Shown: piece by piece, positions 55,301-64,000 of the stretch
Layout of the letters: every line of letters begins with the position of its first letter
Numbering within the stretch: position 1 is the first letter of the stretch
Source: an uncultured Devosia sp.
GTDB taxonomy: Bacteria; Pseudomonadota; Alphaproteobacteria; Rhizobiales; Devosiaceae
Assembly: GCF_913055165.1 (NCBI RefSeq)
Contig: NZ_CAJXJS010000004.1
Location: forward strand, 1 to 64,000
Length of the DNA stretch: 64,000 nt
Direction: 5' to 3'
Notes under the pieces: model-generated
Databases searched by the model: none
What the model was told of the DNA's origin: nothing
The model's input: the letters and a program-made list of their open reading frames with translations, nothing else
Translations under genes and position numbers: made by a program

Positions 55301-58300
55301 CCGTGCCGTCGATTGTGCCGCCGCCGGTCAGGGTCAGATTTTCCAGGTTTGCACCGAGGGTGTAGCTGATTGAGGAGCGGACCAAATCCGTTCCCTCACC
55401 CGCCAGTTCAGTGACGCTGTCTCCGGTGGAATTGACGATGTAGGTATCATCGCCGTCTCCGCCAGATATGTCGTCGTTTCCGGCTCCTCCATCGAGAACA
55501 TTGTCCCCAGTATTGCCGACGAGGACGTTGTCGAGCTCATTGCCAGTGGCGTTGACGTCTTGGCCCCCGATCAGCGTGAGGTTCTCCAGATGTGCACCCA
55601 GCGTGTACGATGCGGACGACCGAACAAGATCGGTCCCCTCGTTGGCCGACTCGACAACCGTGTCTCCGGCATTGTCGACGATGTAGATGTCGTTTCCGAT
55701 GCCACCGACCATGTAGTCAGCACCGGCCCCGCCATCCAAGGTGTCATTGCCGCCGTCGCCAACAAGCACATCGTTCCAGCGACCACCGATTAGTACATCG
55801 TCTCCAGGCGTGCCCCGGATCGTCAGCGACTGACCGTTGGAGTGCGTGGTTGTAACAGAGCTGGTGACAAGGTTGCCGTTAGCGTCGAGTGTTTCGACAA
55901 TCTTTACCGCGCTTCCGTCGACACGGATGGTGACGGTTTCCACGTAGTCAACGGTTCCGTCATTGTCCGAGTCTCGATCCAACTGCGTGATCAGCCCATC
56001 AGAGCTGATGGATATCACCCCCGAGGCGACAGTGACGTCAGAGGAATTGCGGTCCCAGATTTGACCGCGCTGGGAGCCATCAATTCGAATGGTCCAGATT
56101 TCCAGGTGATCGTCGTGCCCGTCGCCATCGAAGTCCGCAAGGACGGTGCGATTGACACCATCGGCCGCGACATCGATTTTGGTGAGAGCCGCCGTGGTGG
56201 CTCCGGCAACAATGGCGGAGACCCACTTGACCTCGCTGGGCGAAGCCGGTTCGTTCCGAGCCGCAGGCGTTGTGCTCACAACCGTCAGGCTGGAACCATC
56301 CAGGCGCGTAGTCGCCGTTGTCACCTCGTCGAAGGTACCATCGCCATTAACGTCGACGGAACTGGTCTGTACGCGCCCATCCGCACTGGTGGTGACCTTG
56401 GCGGATTGAACCAGCAATGGCGTGATCACGACGACGGTGCCGTCGCTGGCGCGGGCGCTGATCTGATAGATGTCGACTGTTTCCTCGGTCGACCCATCGG
56501 CGTTGTCATGCCAGCGATGGGTCGTCGACAGATCGAAGGTACCATCACCATCGATATCTTGCTGAGCCGTGCTCTCGCGGCCATCCGCCGTTTTTGTCGT
56601 CAGTGTCCGGCTGGTAACGCCGCCGGTTTCATTGAAGTCCCGGATTTCAACGGTCGAGCTGCCATCGACGTGTTGAAGCACATCCTTGAGCTGATCGACC
56701 ACACCGTCGCCATTAGAGTCACGGGTGAAGGTAACGATGCGACCATCTGCACTGGTCGTGTTGGTCGTACGCTCCTGCAGTGTGGTCCCAGCGCCATCGT
56801 ACTTAGACACAGTCACGACGGTCGTACCGTCCGCGAGGGTCAGAGTTTCGGTCGTCTTGGTGCGATCGGGACCACCAACACCATCCGGGTCTTCCTGGAG
56901 GGTGATTGTGCGACCGTCGGCGCTCGTTGTGACGATCGTCTGAGATAGCGGCGCGCCACCGAACGTGGTGTTGGTTTCCGTTTCCGTGGTCGATCCGTCG
57001 GCGTTTCTGACGATGGTGCGAACCGACACCTCGTCCACATTGCCGTCACCATTGGTGTCCCATTCACGGGTTTCGATCAGACCATCGGCACTCCGGGTCA
57101 CGGCGAACTGCGACAGCATAGTTGTGCCGGAGAAATGCGTCGTGGTTCGCGTGGTCGAGCCGTCGCTATTGAAGGTGGTCTCGTCGGTGCGGCTGGTTTC
57201 GGCCACACCGTCACCATCCCTATCCCATTCCGAAGTGATGGTGCGACCGTTCGGGCTCGTCGTTATGACGGCCTGTTCCACCAGTGATCGGGCGTAGCTT
57301 GGGTTCGCGTCGGCTGCGTTCCCGCCGCTAAGGTCGTAGCGAGAGATGGTTTTGACGCGCGCTCCGTCCGTACCGATAACCGAGGACTCAACGGTCTCCC
57401 TTTCGGCCAGGCCGTTGCCATCGGCGTCAAACTGCGTCGTCCGTACCAGTCCGTTGGCTGACTCGAGCACATACTTTCCGCCGGCGGTCCCATATTCTCT
57501 GCCAGAGGCAGAAGTGACCGTGCCGTCCATATAGGATGTAACAACCGAACCGTCGGCGCGACTGGCTTTCACTACTGTCTGATCAACAGTGCCATCGCCG
57601 TCAATGTCGGTGGTAGTGCGGACCATTGTGCCGTCAGCGCTGACGCTGGAAACCGTCCGATCGTTGAGAGACCCGTCGCCCTTGCGGTTCTCCACGACCC
57701 GAGTGGTGGTACCGTCAGCCGCAACGGAGGTCACTTCGCTGCGCGTGCGAGTGGTGCCGCTGCCGAGCGCTTCGAAGGTGCTCTCAATGGTAAGACCGTC
57801 GCCACTTGTGACGGTGGTGGTTTTCCCCTCGAGGACATTGCCAGCCTTGTAATGGGTTTCGACACGGCTGCGTGACCCATCGGCATTCAGCGTCGTCACG
57901 TCCGTGGTCTTGCGATCGATCGCCGTGTCGCCATCCAGATCAGTTTCAACCGTAATGGACAGTCCAGTGGCGCTCACGGCGCGGACCGAACGCGATTCCA
58001 ACGTGGCGCCATCGAAGGTTTCGGTTTCCGTGGTCACCGATCCACTGGCAGTGGTCACTGTCTCGATCGTCTTGTCGGTCACGCCATCACCGTCGAGGTC
58101 GATGACCGTCGACGCGGAGAGGCCGTCCCCACTAATTGTGGTGACGTTCTGACGGACAAGACTATTGTCCTGGCTCCGTGTGGTGGTCGTCACGGTGCGG
58201 GACCCGTCGGCGTTGAGGACGGTTGTCTCGGTTTCCTTGATATCTGGCGTGGTGGAGTCACCTAAGTATTTCCACGACGTCTTGCTGAGGCCATCATCGC

Positions 58301-61300
58301 TGACCGTGGCGACAAGGCGCCCTGTTTGGACCATGCCGTCGCCATTGAAGTTGGTCGTCGTGCGTGTCGTCGAACCATCACTGTTGAGAACCGTAACTTC
58401 GGTGACCTGGCTGTCGATGATGCCGTCACCATCGGCATCGCGTTCGGTCTCGATCGAAAGGCCGTTGCCGCTGACAACCGTGACGCTGCTGTCAATCTTG
58501 TCAGCCGTGGTCGTGCCAATGCCGGCATACCGCGTGGTTGTGATTTGGGTGGTCCCGTCCGTATTGAGGACTTTGGCTTCGACTTCGGTGCTGTCGAAGT
58601 CACCGTCGCCATCCGCATCCGTCTTCCTAGCTACCACCAGGCCATTGGCGCTAATGGTGGTCACGGTTCGTCCGAGCAGGACCGAGCCGTCCGGGCTATA
58701 TCCGACAACGGTTTCAGTGCGTGAACCGTCGGAAGCGGTTACGCTCGTGGTGACGGTTTCTGGACTGGTGTTCGTTCCGACATAGGTCGAGGTCGTAGAG
58801 GTCAGGCGGTCAGCGCTTGTTTGTGTGACTGCCTTTGCGGCAACAGCCAGACTTGAACCCGCATAAGTGGTGACGGTCTGGGTTGTCGAACCATCACCAT
58901 TGAGGACCCTCACGCTCGTGACGGTCTTGTGGGGGCTGGTTTCTCCTTCGTTGAAGGTCTCAACGCTGCTGCTCAACCCGTCTGCACTTGTCTCTGTTAC
59001 CGTCCGCGTGATGTCTGTGGTGTCGGACCCATCGCGCAGGATCTGGGTCTTGGTGGACGAGCCGTCTTGATTGATCACCGTTGTGGTGCGGCGGATGGCG
59101 TCCACAACGCCGTTGCCGTCTGCATCAAGCTGGGTGGAACGGGTCAATCCATCACTGCTCGTCGTGGTGATCGTCTTGGACACCAGGTTCGCGCCGTTGG
59201 GCGAGTAGACCTCGGAGGTCTCAACCGTATCGGTTCCCACCACAGCAACGGTTTGGGTGCGGTCGATCTGTCCGTCACCATCGCTGTCGATAGACGTGCT
59301 CCGGGTCTTGCCGTCCGCGCTCCATGTCGTGACGGTCTGGCTCAACAGATCGTTGTTGCCGGCACGTGCTGTGACCGTGCGTGTCGTCGATCCGTCACCG
59401 GCAATCACTCTGAGATCGCGAACGACGCTATCTGTGTCGCCGTCGCCATCAAGGTCGGAACTTACAGTCCGATCCAAACCATCTTCGCTCAAATCGGTTG
59501 TCGCGCTGCTGCGCAGGCTATTGTCGTTATTGCGAATCTCGACGGTCGTTGTGGTGCTATCATCCAGGTTGCGGACAATGACACTCGACGTTTCGAGATC
59601 CAAGTCGCCGTCACCATCCATGTCGACTTCGATCGTCTTGTCGCTGGCATCTGCGCTGACCGTTGTCACGGTGCTGCCGATCCGGTGAGCCGACGATGTA
59701 CCGCTGCCCGCATAGCTGGTGACGGTTTCTGTGCGCGTCCCGCTTCCAGCCACCGAGGTACTCTCGATCTGAGAAGCATTGATGACCCCGTCGCCAGTGG
59801 TGTCTGCCTGAGTTGTCTTACTCAAGCCGTCGGCACTCGTTGTGGTAGTGGTCTCGCTGCGGGTCGACCCATCCGCGTTGAGCGTCTCAATGGTGACAGT
59901 GAGGCTTCCGTCATTGCCCGTGACCCGCGTCTCAACGCGATCAAACCGTGTTCCGGAGCCAGACAGGTCGAAGCTCACCTCGACTGTCTTGCCATCGGCA
60001 CTGGTTTCGGTCACCTGGCGCCGCTGCAGGATCGTACCGGACCCGTCATAGTCGAGTCGGGTCTCGGTAACCTCGCCATTGCCAGCCACCGAGCGCGTCT
60101 CGACAACGACCCGGTCATTGATGCCGTCGCCATCGTCATCGAATTCTATCGTGCGGGTACTGCCATCGGCGCTGGTCGTGCTAGCGGTGGTGTGGGCAAT
60201 GCTGCCATCAGCCTTAGTCGCGCTGTTAAGGATTGTAGTCGAACCGTCCTGATGATGGGTCACCGTCCTGGTGACCACGAAACCATCGGTCTCATGGGCG
60301 AGCTTGGTGTCGGCGACCATCCCGGTGCTGCCGTCGCCGCGCTTGTAGATGGCGCCGCCAAGGACCGTCGACCCATCCGAATATTCAACCGTCTGATTGT
60401 TGCTGACCAGGGTGATCTCTGTGATGTTCAGCGCACCCAGCGTCGTGAGGGTGGTGGTGCCATCCGCATTGGTCACCATGACCTTAAACAGAGACCAGTC
60501 CGTGTCACCCGCGTCGAGCTTGCCGTTGTTGTTGCTGTCGAAGATCGACAGCAGCGCCTGGAGGTCGGATTTGGCGCTTTTGTCCCACTCGGTAAACACG
60601 AGCTCGCTACGCTGATCGATAACCCCGTCATTTCCAGCGTCGCGCACCAGCACGCCGTCCCCGGTGCCAGCCCACGCCGTCCGATGCTGCTTGCCGTCGT
60701 CAGCAAGGTTCATGAAGGTGTTGGACGTGCCCAACGTGGTCAGACGAATGCCGTCCCCGTCAAGGTCGATGAGGATGGGGCCAACTAGGCTCTGTGCGGG
60801 GCCATCGCCCCAGCGATCCGAACTGGAACTCGAGCTTGAACTGGAACTGGATGGCGCCGGCCGGTAGACGACCCGATCCTCGAATTTTCCGGTGTCGTTG
60901 TTATAGTGTTTGACAGTCTGCTGGTAGAGGGGTTCGCCGGTATTGGCCGACACATAGTTCGTTGCCGAGGTGGTTTGCCCGGTGTAGTTGTTCGTCCAAC
61001 TCCCGTCGCTGTTGCGGGTGTACGTCGAACTGTCGTACTCGCCATCATTGTAGGAATTCTTCGGCCCAACATTGGCGGGGTCAATTGATCCCGCGGAAAG
61101 CTTAGTGGGGTCAATCCGGGCGCCGGTTTCAGGATCCTTGGTTATGACGTTTCCGTTGGCATCTGTGTACTGGACGACCCACTGCGACGAGCCATCGGCC
61201 TTGGTCATCTGCTTCAGTAGATCGGAGCGCCAGACTTTTTCCTGCTGGGAATAGAGTTCGCTGGTCGAGCCGGCGTTAAAAACCGCGCGATCGGGACCGA

Positions 61301-62447
61301 AGGGGCGGTCCTGAATACTATCGTAGGGGTTCGATTGTCTAGAGTTCCACTCTTCTGCCGCCAGACGCCCCCCGATACCGTTTCCGCTGAGCGCATCAGA
61401 CAACGCTGGGAGTGAGACAGAGGCGTTATGGACTCGCAATCCACCAGCAACGAATGTGTGCAATCCCTCTACTTCTATATTATAAGTTTTCCAGCCGGTT
61501 TTCTGTACTGGGGACATTGCCAAGTCGCCGACGACGGGCTGGAATAAACCTTCGGCCAGTTCAAAAAGCCCCGCAGTACTCGATGAAAACCTTACTGCAC
61601 TCCCGTCAATCCGGACTAGATCTCCCTCAGCAGAGACGACTCTAAGGCCACTACCAATTATGTCTGAGACTGGCCTGAATCGGCCATCATGGCACAGGTA
61701 ATGATGACCCGGTGTAACTACAGCGCCATTACTCAGAACGATGAATTCCTCGGTGACGTTCTCAAAGACACGCCGTACCTGTCTATTGGCAAGATCTCCC
61801 CGTCCTACCTCAGAATTCGCGTCAAACGCCTTTACCAAGTCCCCAGCTCGAATGTCACGAATTGCCTTCACCGAGCCGTCCGACATAAGCACGGAGACGC
61901 TTCCATCAAAACAGAAATGCTCCATAGCCGCAGCTTGATTGGACACCGAGTATTCGGAATCCGGGGCGGAACGCCCAAAGAAACCATATTCTCCGTACCC
62001 CAGATCATCGTGCAACCCAGGCGCATAATTTCCCGGCACATCCAGCCCTAGTCTAGACAGTATTGAGCCAACTACCGTATTGCTATTGTTAGTATGGCCT
62101 AAGTAGGCATGGCCATCGGCATGAATACCCATCGCCATAGTCGCAGCACTCTGCCACACCGAAGACAAGTCCTCGCCCACAGCTACTATTTGGCGGTCCT
62201 CTGAGAATCGAAATCTGTAATCGTACTGACCATCTACATATGGGCCTTCCGTAACCACGATTTGGCCCCATGGACGAAGCGGATCGGAAAAGTCCGGTGA
62301 GTTTCGTTCAGGACCTCCACTTATCGCTCTTGTTTGGAAGTCATAGCTTTCTAGTGGATGATATAGCAAAAAAGCATGGTTCGCACCGAACATGCCAGAA
62401 TCTCTGAAGACAATCTCAATGTATTCATATCCGCTTGCGTTTGCCAA
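52380..62447 (-). CDS. Giant secreted Hint-RTX protein with about 55-residue repeats
   Basis: About 3355 residues. I start at the TTG at 62447, with GGAGG 4-5 bases before it; a TTG at 62459 adds four residues. Positions below count from the 62459 start. Residues 1-180 are an unrecognised domain with NHAFLLYHP and [14 protein letters not shown], faintly like papain-type amidases. A Hint domain runs from Cys183 ([11 protein letters not shown]) to His344-Asn345 (GGLRVHN), with PGHHYLC inside. A linker and a polyserine tract (537-547) lead to a DLDGDGIRL / [13 protein letters not shown] calcium segment, then roughly two dozen repeats (about 740-2205) of SADG...DxDGDGxxD...LNADGST. From about 2210 GGxGxDxxx RTX nonapeptides fold as calcium beta-rolls, and the C-terminus [10 protein letters not shown] is a type I signal. 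Likely an extracellular or surface protein. Confidence 0.92.
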   Translation of the reverse strand: MANASGYEYIEIVFRDSGMFGANHAFLLYHPLESYDFQTRAISGGPERNSPDFSDPLRPWGQIVVTEGPYVDGQYDYRFRFSEDRQIVAVGEDLSSVWQSAATMAMGIHADGHAYLGHTNNSNTVVGSILSRLGLDVPGNYAPGLHDDLGYGEYGFFGRSAPDSEYSVSNQAAAMEHFCFDGSVSVLMSDGSVKAIRDIRAGDLVKAFDANSEVGRGDLANRQVRRVFENVTEEFIVLSNGAVVTPGHHYLCHDGRFRPVSDIIGSGLRVVSAEGDLVRIDGSAVRFSSSTAGLFELAEGLFQPVVGDLAMSPVQKTGWKTYNIEVEGLHTFVAGGLRVHNASVSLPALSDALSGNGIGGRLAAEEWNSRQSNPYDSIQDRPFGPDRAVFNAGSTSELYSQQEKVWRSDLLKQMTKADGSSQWVVQYTDANGNVITKDPETGARIDPTKLSAGSIDPANVGPKNSYNDGEYDSSTYTRNSDGSWTNNYTGQTTSATNYVSANTGEPLYQQTVKHYNNDTGKFEDRVVYRPAPSSSSSSSSSSSDRWGDGPAQSLVGPILIDLDGDGIRLTTLGTSNTFMNLADDGKQHRTAWAGTGDGVLVRDAGNDGVIDQRSELVFTEWDKSAKSDLQALLSIFDSNNNGKLDAGDTDWSLFKVMVTNADGTTTLTTLGALNITEITLVSNNQTVEYSDGSTVLGGAIYKRGDGSTGMVADTKLAHETDGFVVTRTVTHHQDGSTTILNSATKADGSIAHTTASTTSADGSTRTIEFDDDGDGINDRVVVETRSVAGNGEVTETRLDYDGSGTILQRRQVTETSADGKTVEVSFDLSGSGTRFDRVETRVTGNDGSLTVTIETLNADGSTRSETTTTTSADGLSKTTQADTTGDGVINASQIESTSVAGSGTRTETVTSYAGSGTSSAHRIGSTVTTVSADASDKTIEVDMDGDGDLDLETSSVIVRNLDDSTTTTVEIRNNDNSLRSSATTDLSEDGLDRTVSSDLDGDGDTDSVVRDLRVIAGDGSTTRTVTARAGNNDLLSQTVTTWSADGKTRSTSIDSDGDGQIDRTQTVAVVGTDTVETSEVYSPNGANLVSKTITTTSSDGLTRSTQLDADGNGVVDAIRRTTTVINQDGSSTKTQILRDGSDTTDITRTVTETSADGLSSSVETFNEGETSPHKTVTSVRVLNGDGSTTQTVTTYAGSSLAVAAKAVTQTSADRLTSTTSTYVGTNTSPETVTTSVTASDGSRTETVVGYSPDGSVLLGRTVTTISANGLVVARKTDADGDGDFDSTEVEAKVLNTDGTTQITTTRYAGIGTTTADKIDSSVTVVSGNGLSIETERDADGDGIIDSQVTEVTVLNSDGSTTRTTTNFNGDGMVQTGRLVATVSDDGLSKTSWKYLGDSTTPDIKETETTVLNADGSRTVTTTTRSQDNSLVRQNVTTISGDGLSASTVIDLDGDGVTDKTIETVTTASGSVTTETETFDGATLESRSVRAVSATGLSITVETDLDGDTAIDRKTTDVTTLNADGSRSRVETHYKAGNVLEGKTTTVTSGDGLTIESTFEALGSGTTRTRSEVTSVAADGTTTRVVENRKGDGSLNDRTVSSVSADGTMVRTTTDIDGDGTVDQTVVKASRADGSVVTSYMDGTVTSASGREYGTAGGKYVLESANGLVRTTQFDADGNGLAERETVESSVIGTDGARVKTISRYDLSGGNAADANPSYARSLVEQAVITTSPNGRTITSEWDRDGDGVAETSRTDETTFNSDGSTTRTTTHFSGTTMLSQFAVTRSADGLIETREWDTNGDGNVDEVSVRTIVRNADGSTTETETNTTFGGAPLSQTIVTTSADGRTITLQEDPDGVGGPDRTKTTETLTLADGTTVVTVSKYDGAGTTLQERTTNTTSADGRIVTFTRDSNGDGVVDQLKDVLQHVDGSSTVEIRDFNETGGVTSRTLTTKTADGRESTAQQDIDGDGTFDLSTTHRWHDNADGSTEETVDIYQISARASDGTVVVITPLLVQSAKVTTSADGRVQTSSVDVNGDGTFDEVTTATTRLDGSSLTVVSTTPAARNEPASPSEVKWVSAIVAGATTAALTKIDVAADGVNRTVLADFDGDGHDDHLEIWTIRIDGSQRGQIWDRNSSDVTVASGVISISSDGLITQLDRDSDNDGTVDYVETVTIRVDGSAVKIVETLDANGNLVTSSVTTTHSNGQSLTIRGTPGDDVLIGGRWNDVLVGDGGNDTLDGGAGADYMVGGIGNDIYIVDNAGDTVVESANEGTDLVRSSASYTLGAHLENLTLIGGQDVNATGNELDNVLVGNTGDNVLDGGAGNDDISGGDGDDTYIVNSTGDSVTELAGEGTDLVRSSISYTLGANLENLTLTGGGTIDGTGNELSNVITGNGANNVLSGCDGDDVLIGGGGADALYGGNGFDIASYENATSGVLVHTDDYNQNTGEAAGDTYFSIEGLRGSAFDDQLIIVANGGKAWGGAGDDEITGVGTDLELHGEAGSDFLYAHNGNDALYGGSENDELFGYGGNDLLDGGTGADWMVGGSGNDTYVVDNAGDSVVEYSGGGTDTVQSSITYSLGSHVENLTLTGSAAINGTGNSANNILTGNSGANVLVGGAGHDTLDGMGGADTLIGGTGNDTYVVDDLGDTVSEGSGEGTDLVRASINYTLGANLENLTLIGSSAINGTGNGLNNVITGNAANNILSGGSGNDTLNGGDGDDTLIGGLGADAHNGGAGFDYVTYEGASSGVYAHTGSPGSNTGEAAGDTYSSIEGLRGSAFADDLILVTESGRVHGGDGDDYITFVGSQGELYGDDGNDSLHAHNGNDQLYGGAGNDDLIAYGGNDYLDGGSGVDWMVGGTGNDTYVVDNASDSVIEHSGEGTDLVLASVTHALAAHVENLTLTGSAAINGTGNSLNNVLIGNAAANVLSGGGGNDTLDGGAGADTMAGGTGNDTYHVDNAGDLVVEATGEGTDQVIASINYILGNNVENLTLVGASALTGTGNSLNNTIIGNEYANTLNGGGGNDWLDGGVGADTLVGGSGNDTYVVDNTGDIVTELAGGGTDSVRSSISYTVGNYVEKLVLTGSANINGNGNSLANTLEGNVGNNTLSGGTGNDTYAYNRGGGHDTIVESATGGSADVLQVNGVNGYTQTYLHAQGKDLLIEIYESYSGAGDSGSILVKDYLNMAGDYGVETIIDGASNVWTKADIFQFLYGNSSGGLSIWSGADNDTLIGTNQFDEFHGGDGNDQLFGGAGNDELIGDAGDDILEGQTGDDWLVGGTGADTFVFRAGTGEDGVGDFEVGVDTLELHDQGSTDFASLIANSAEWGGNAWLHLDNGDVVILYGVGLNDLSASDFRFM
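55830..60240 (-). repeat. Protein-coding tandem repeats of about 165 bp
   Basis: Inside the giant gene, about two dozen diverged repeats of roughly 55 codons each contain one TSADGL-type turn, one DxDGDGxxD calcium-like loop and one VLNADGSTT strand. Some units differ in length. They are degenerate enough that DNA identity is limited, so recent expansion is unlikely. Confidence 0.7.
61425..61913 (-). other. Hint (self-processing) domain coding segment
   Basis: Encodes Cys183 to Asn345 of the giant protein. Cys at the start, the PGHHYLC block with its histidine, and the terminal His-Asn pair are the residues needed for N-S shift and Asn cyclisation. The next residue is Ala, not Cys/Ser/Thr, so cleavage without splicing is expected. 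Confidence 0.75.
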
Positions 62448-62474
62448 TTTTCCCTCCAAAAATTAAGACATTGC

Positions 62475-62858
62475 CTACAGATAGTAAGACTCGACCATTG
62501 CTGAGCACTCAGTCGGTTGAGACTCGACGATTAGGGCCCTTTTAAACTGCATTAGCCTTGTCACCATTATTTCTACTCGAACTCCGCCCTCAATGTTATG
62601 GACGGAGACTTCCGCGTCGCCATATTGAGCATTGCCGTCTCGAAAATCATCGATCGAAAACATCGAGCAAACCGTCTTCGACACATCTTTTCGAAAATCC
62701 AACATCCCACCGCCCGGCGTTTCTTCAATTACCTTTATGTATTTTTGCAGGTCAGGCGGATATTTTTCCAAAGCTCCACACCCAAACAGTATAATCGGAA
62801 GAATAGCGCAAAAAAAACGACAAGAAATTTCTGCCAGATCAATCTTTGAGAGCTTCAT
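62475..62858 (-). CDS. Small lipoprotein encoded directly before the giant RTX gene
   Basis: 127 residues. After a hydrophobic stretch (FFCAILPIILFGCG) comes a lipobox cysteine near residue 27, so the protein is probably lipid-anchored in the periplasm. Three further cysteines follow. The stop is 16-28 bases before the RTX start, so the two are likely cotranscribed. The base composition is AT-richer than its neighbours. No family is recognised. By position it could protect the producer from, or tether, the secreted protein; this is inference only. Confidence 0.65.
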   Translation of the reverse strand: MKLSKIDLAEISCRFFCAILPIILFGCGALEKYPPDLQKYIKVIEETPGGGMLDFRKDVSKTVCSMFSIDDFRDGNAQYGDAEVSVHNIEGGVRVEIMVTRLMQFKRALIVESQPTECSAMVESYYL

Positions 62859-64000
62859 AATTCACATTTCTCGCTGCACAGGTCGTTTGACTCTCTGATG
62901 AGAAAAGGCGCGCTATATTGATCAATTACATTCTGACTTGGAAACATAGGTTCGCACAAGCGTCAAAAGTGGCCGGTTTTGGGATAAGTCCCAATTGCAC
63001 TGCAGTTGGTGTTGTTGCAGCAAAAACGTTGCCTGACCCTTCGCTCGAATGCCGACGAGTGAGCGCGGACTTGGTAGGAGTGCTGATCGCGCATTCAACT
63101 CCCGACACCATAGTTTTGGTCTAATGTTGCCGTGAGAGATTGACCTTGAGTGGCCCCAGCGCCTGCGCGAACCCGAACTCCAACAACTTAGCTGCGGACG
63201 CCGGTTGCGACGCGCCCCCCACCCCGAACAGTCGAGCCCGCACTACTGGCGGAACGCAGTTCCGTCTTCGGCAATGCACGCCAACTCGAAGCCCTAGGCT
63301 TCTTGACGCTTTCGGCCCGTCGGATGTTGCACAAATAGGCGAACCCCAGTCCGCGCAAAACGCCTGCTGGCGGCGCCTACCACTTTCGTCCGTCTTCACT
63401 CAGATTTTGGGCTCGTCTGTCTTCAATCGGAAGTCTCCCTCCGAGCATGGAGCCATGACCCGGAAGGCGGCTCCAGACAGCTGCTGGCAATCGGTGCAGT
63501 GGCATATGCGAACCTTTTCGGGACCAATTATCGCGTCAAAAGTTATGACCCCACAGTGGCACGAGTCCGTTGACAAGCACCTGTCCCTGCGCTTGGCCCA
63601 CCGTCACTTCGGCCGCCGGTCGCAGCGAAGCGGACCTACCAATAATCAGAGTGGCTGTCGGGCTCAATGGTTTCCTGGCGACAATGCCGCGGTGATTTGG
63701 CGACGCATCCACCTCATATGCGGCGCAGGGGGCTTCGAAAACCCTCGCGCATCGAACCTGCGACCCATGCTTGCGTACCGGACCGTCCTAACCGGGGCCC
63801 CAAAAACGGCGAGCTGAATGGGTCCGCTAGAATCCGAACCTGAACTGGATTCCTGTTAATTATCCGATGAATGCAATTTTACGGATCGGAACGACTGAAG
63901 GATTACGGAACGAGGGTGAAAAGTCGCAGGGCACCGATTGCCAGCGCTAGGGCCGCGAAACGCCCGGCTGCCCTGACTTTTTACAAAGAGCGTCATAAAT
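62859..64000. other. Terminal 1.1 kb without a supported gene
   Basis: The first bases probably hold the promoter of the lipoprotein/RTX operon. A 225-codon frame at 63140-63817 has no ribosome site, no family resemblance and a composition typical of chance reading. Near 63903-63980 the minus strand ends a short hydrophobic frame (RFAALALAIGALRLF) without a start, perhaps a gene remnant. Confidence 0.4.

Noticed and set aside
58929-60788. 619-codon open frame antisense to the giant RTX gene
   Set aside because: It reflects the Asp/Thr/Gly repeat codons of the opposite strand.
63735-63775. tRNA-like T-loop (GGTTCGA on the minus strand)
   Set aside because: No matching acceptor, D or anticodon stems; the T stem does not pair.
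63140-63817. 225-codon open frame near the window end
   Set aside because: No ribosome site, no recognisable domain, composition like random reading of GC-rich DNA.

Overview
The window looks like a chromosome segment of a GC-rich alphaproteobacterium of the order Hyphomicrobiales, most like Devosia or a close relative. This is inferred from the sdhC-sdhD-sdhA...sdhB order, the priA/xerC neighbourhood, the DUF1737, DUF3052, DUF6634 and DUF6894 families, and GC-rich hairpin repeats between genes. No rRNA gene is present, so the genus cannot be fixed.

Bases 1 to about 27000 are mostly core chromosome. They hold a 78-bp tandem hairpin array, priA, an omptin-type outer-membrane protease, xerC, a DMT transporter and a secreted protein made of six Cys/Asp-rich repeats. 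The succinate dehydrogenase operon follows, with four small genes between sdhA and sdhB. Next come a NudK-like Nudix enzyme, a beta carbonic anhydrase, two EF-hand secreted proteins, asd, an HI0933-type flavoprotein, a PagL-like deacylase, a luciferase-like monooxygenase, a diguanylate cyclase, a membrane protein/ClpP-like pair, a Gfo/Idh/MocA oxidoreductase and a divergent TetR/SDR pair with an inverted-repeat operator. A tRNA-Ala(CGC) closes the block.

From the tRNA to about 49 kb the content is accessory and mosaic: an orphan AbiEi antitoxin, a DUF6634/GIY-YIG-like/soluble FtsH-like AAA protease/HTH group, a DUF305-membrane protein-NsrR group, and a PepSY/response-regulator pair cut off inside the regulator's DNA-binding domain. 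Several small proteins of unknown function follow. At 39.2-43.7 kb lies a tightly overlapping three-gene operon encoding a STAND NTPase with a TPR-like tail, a GT4 glycosyltransferase and an alpha/beta hydrolase. It lies between two 20-base near-identical direct repeats and is the best candidate here for an undescribed, possibly defensive, system. A DUF4173/two-component operon and a serine hydrolase broken by an amber codon follow.

From 49 kb to 62.9 kb, on the minus strand, lies a type I secretion locus: a small lipoprotein, a giant secreted protein of about 3355 residues (N-terminal domain, Hint domain, roughly two dozen repeats of about 55 residues, RTX nonapeptides), its ABC exporter and HlyD adaptor, and a small secreted protein with a close paralogue 10 kb away. 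The last 1.1 kb has no gene I can support. No integrase, transposase, CRISPR array or rRNA was recognised.
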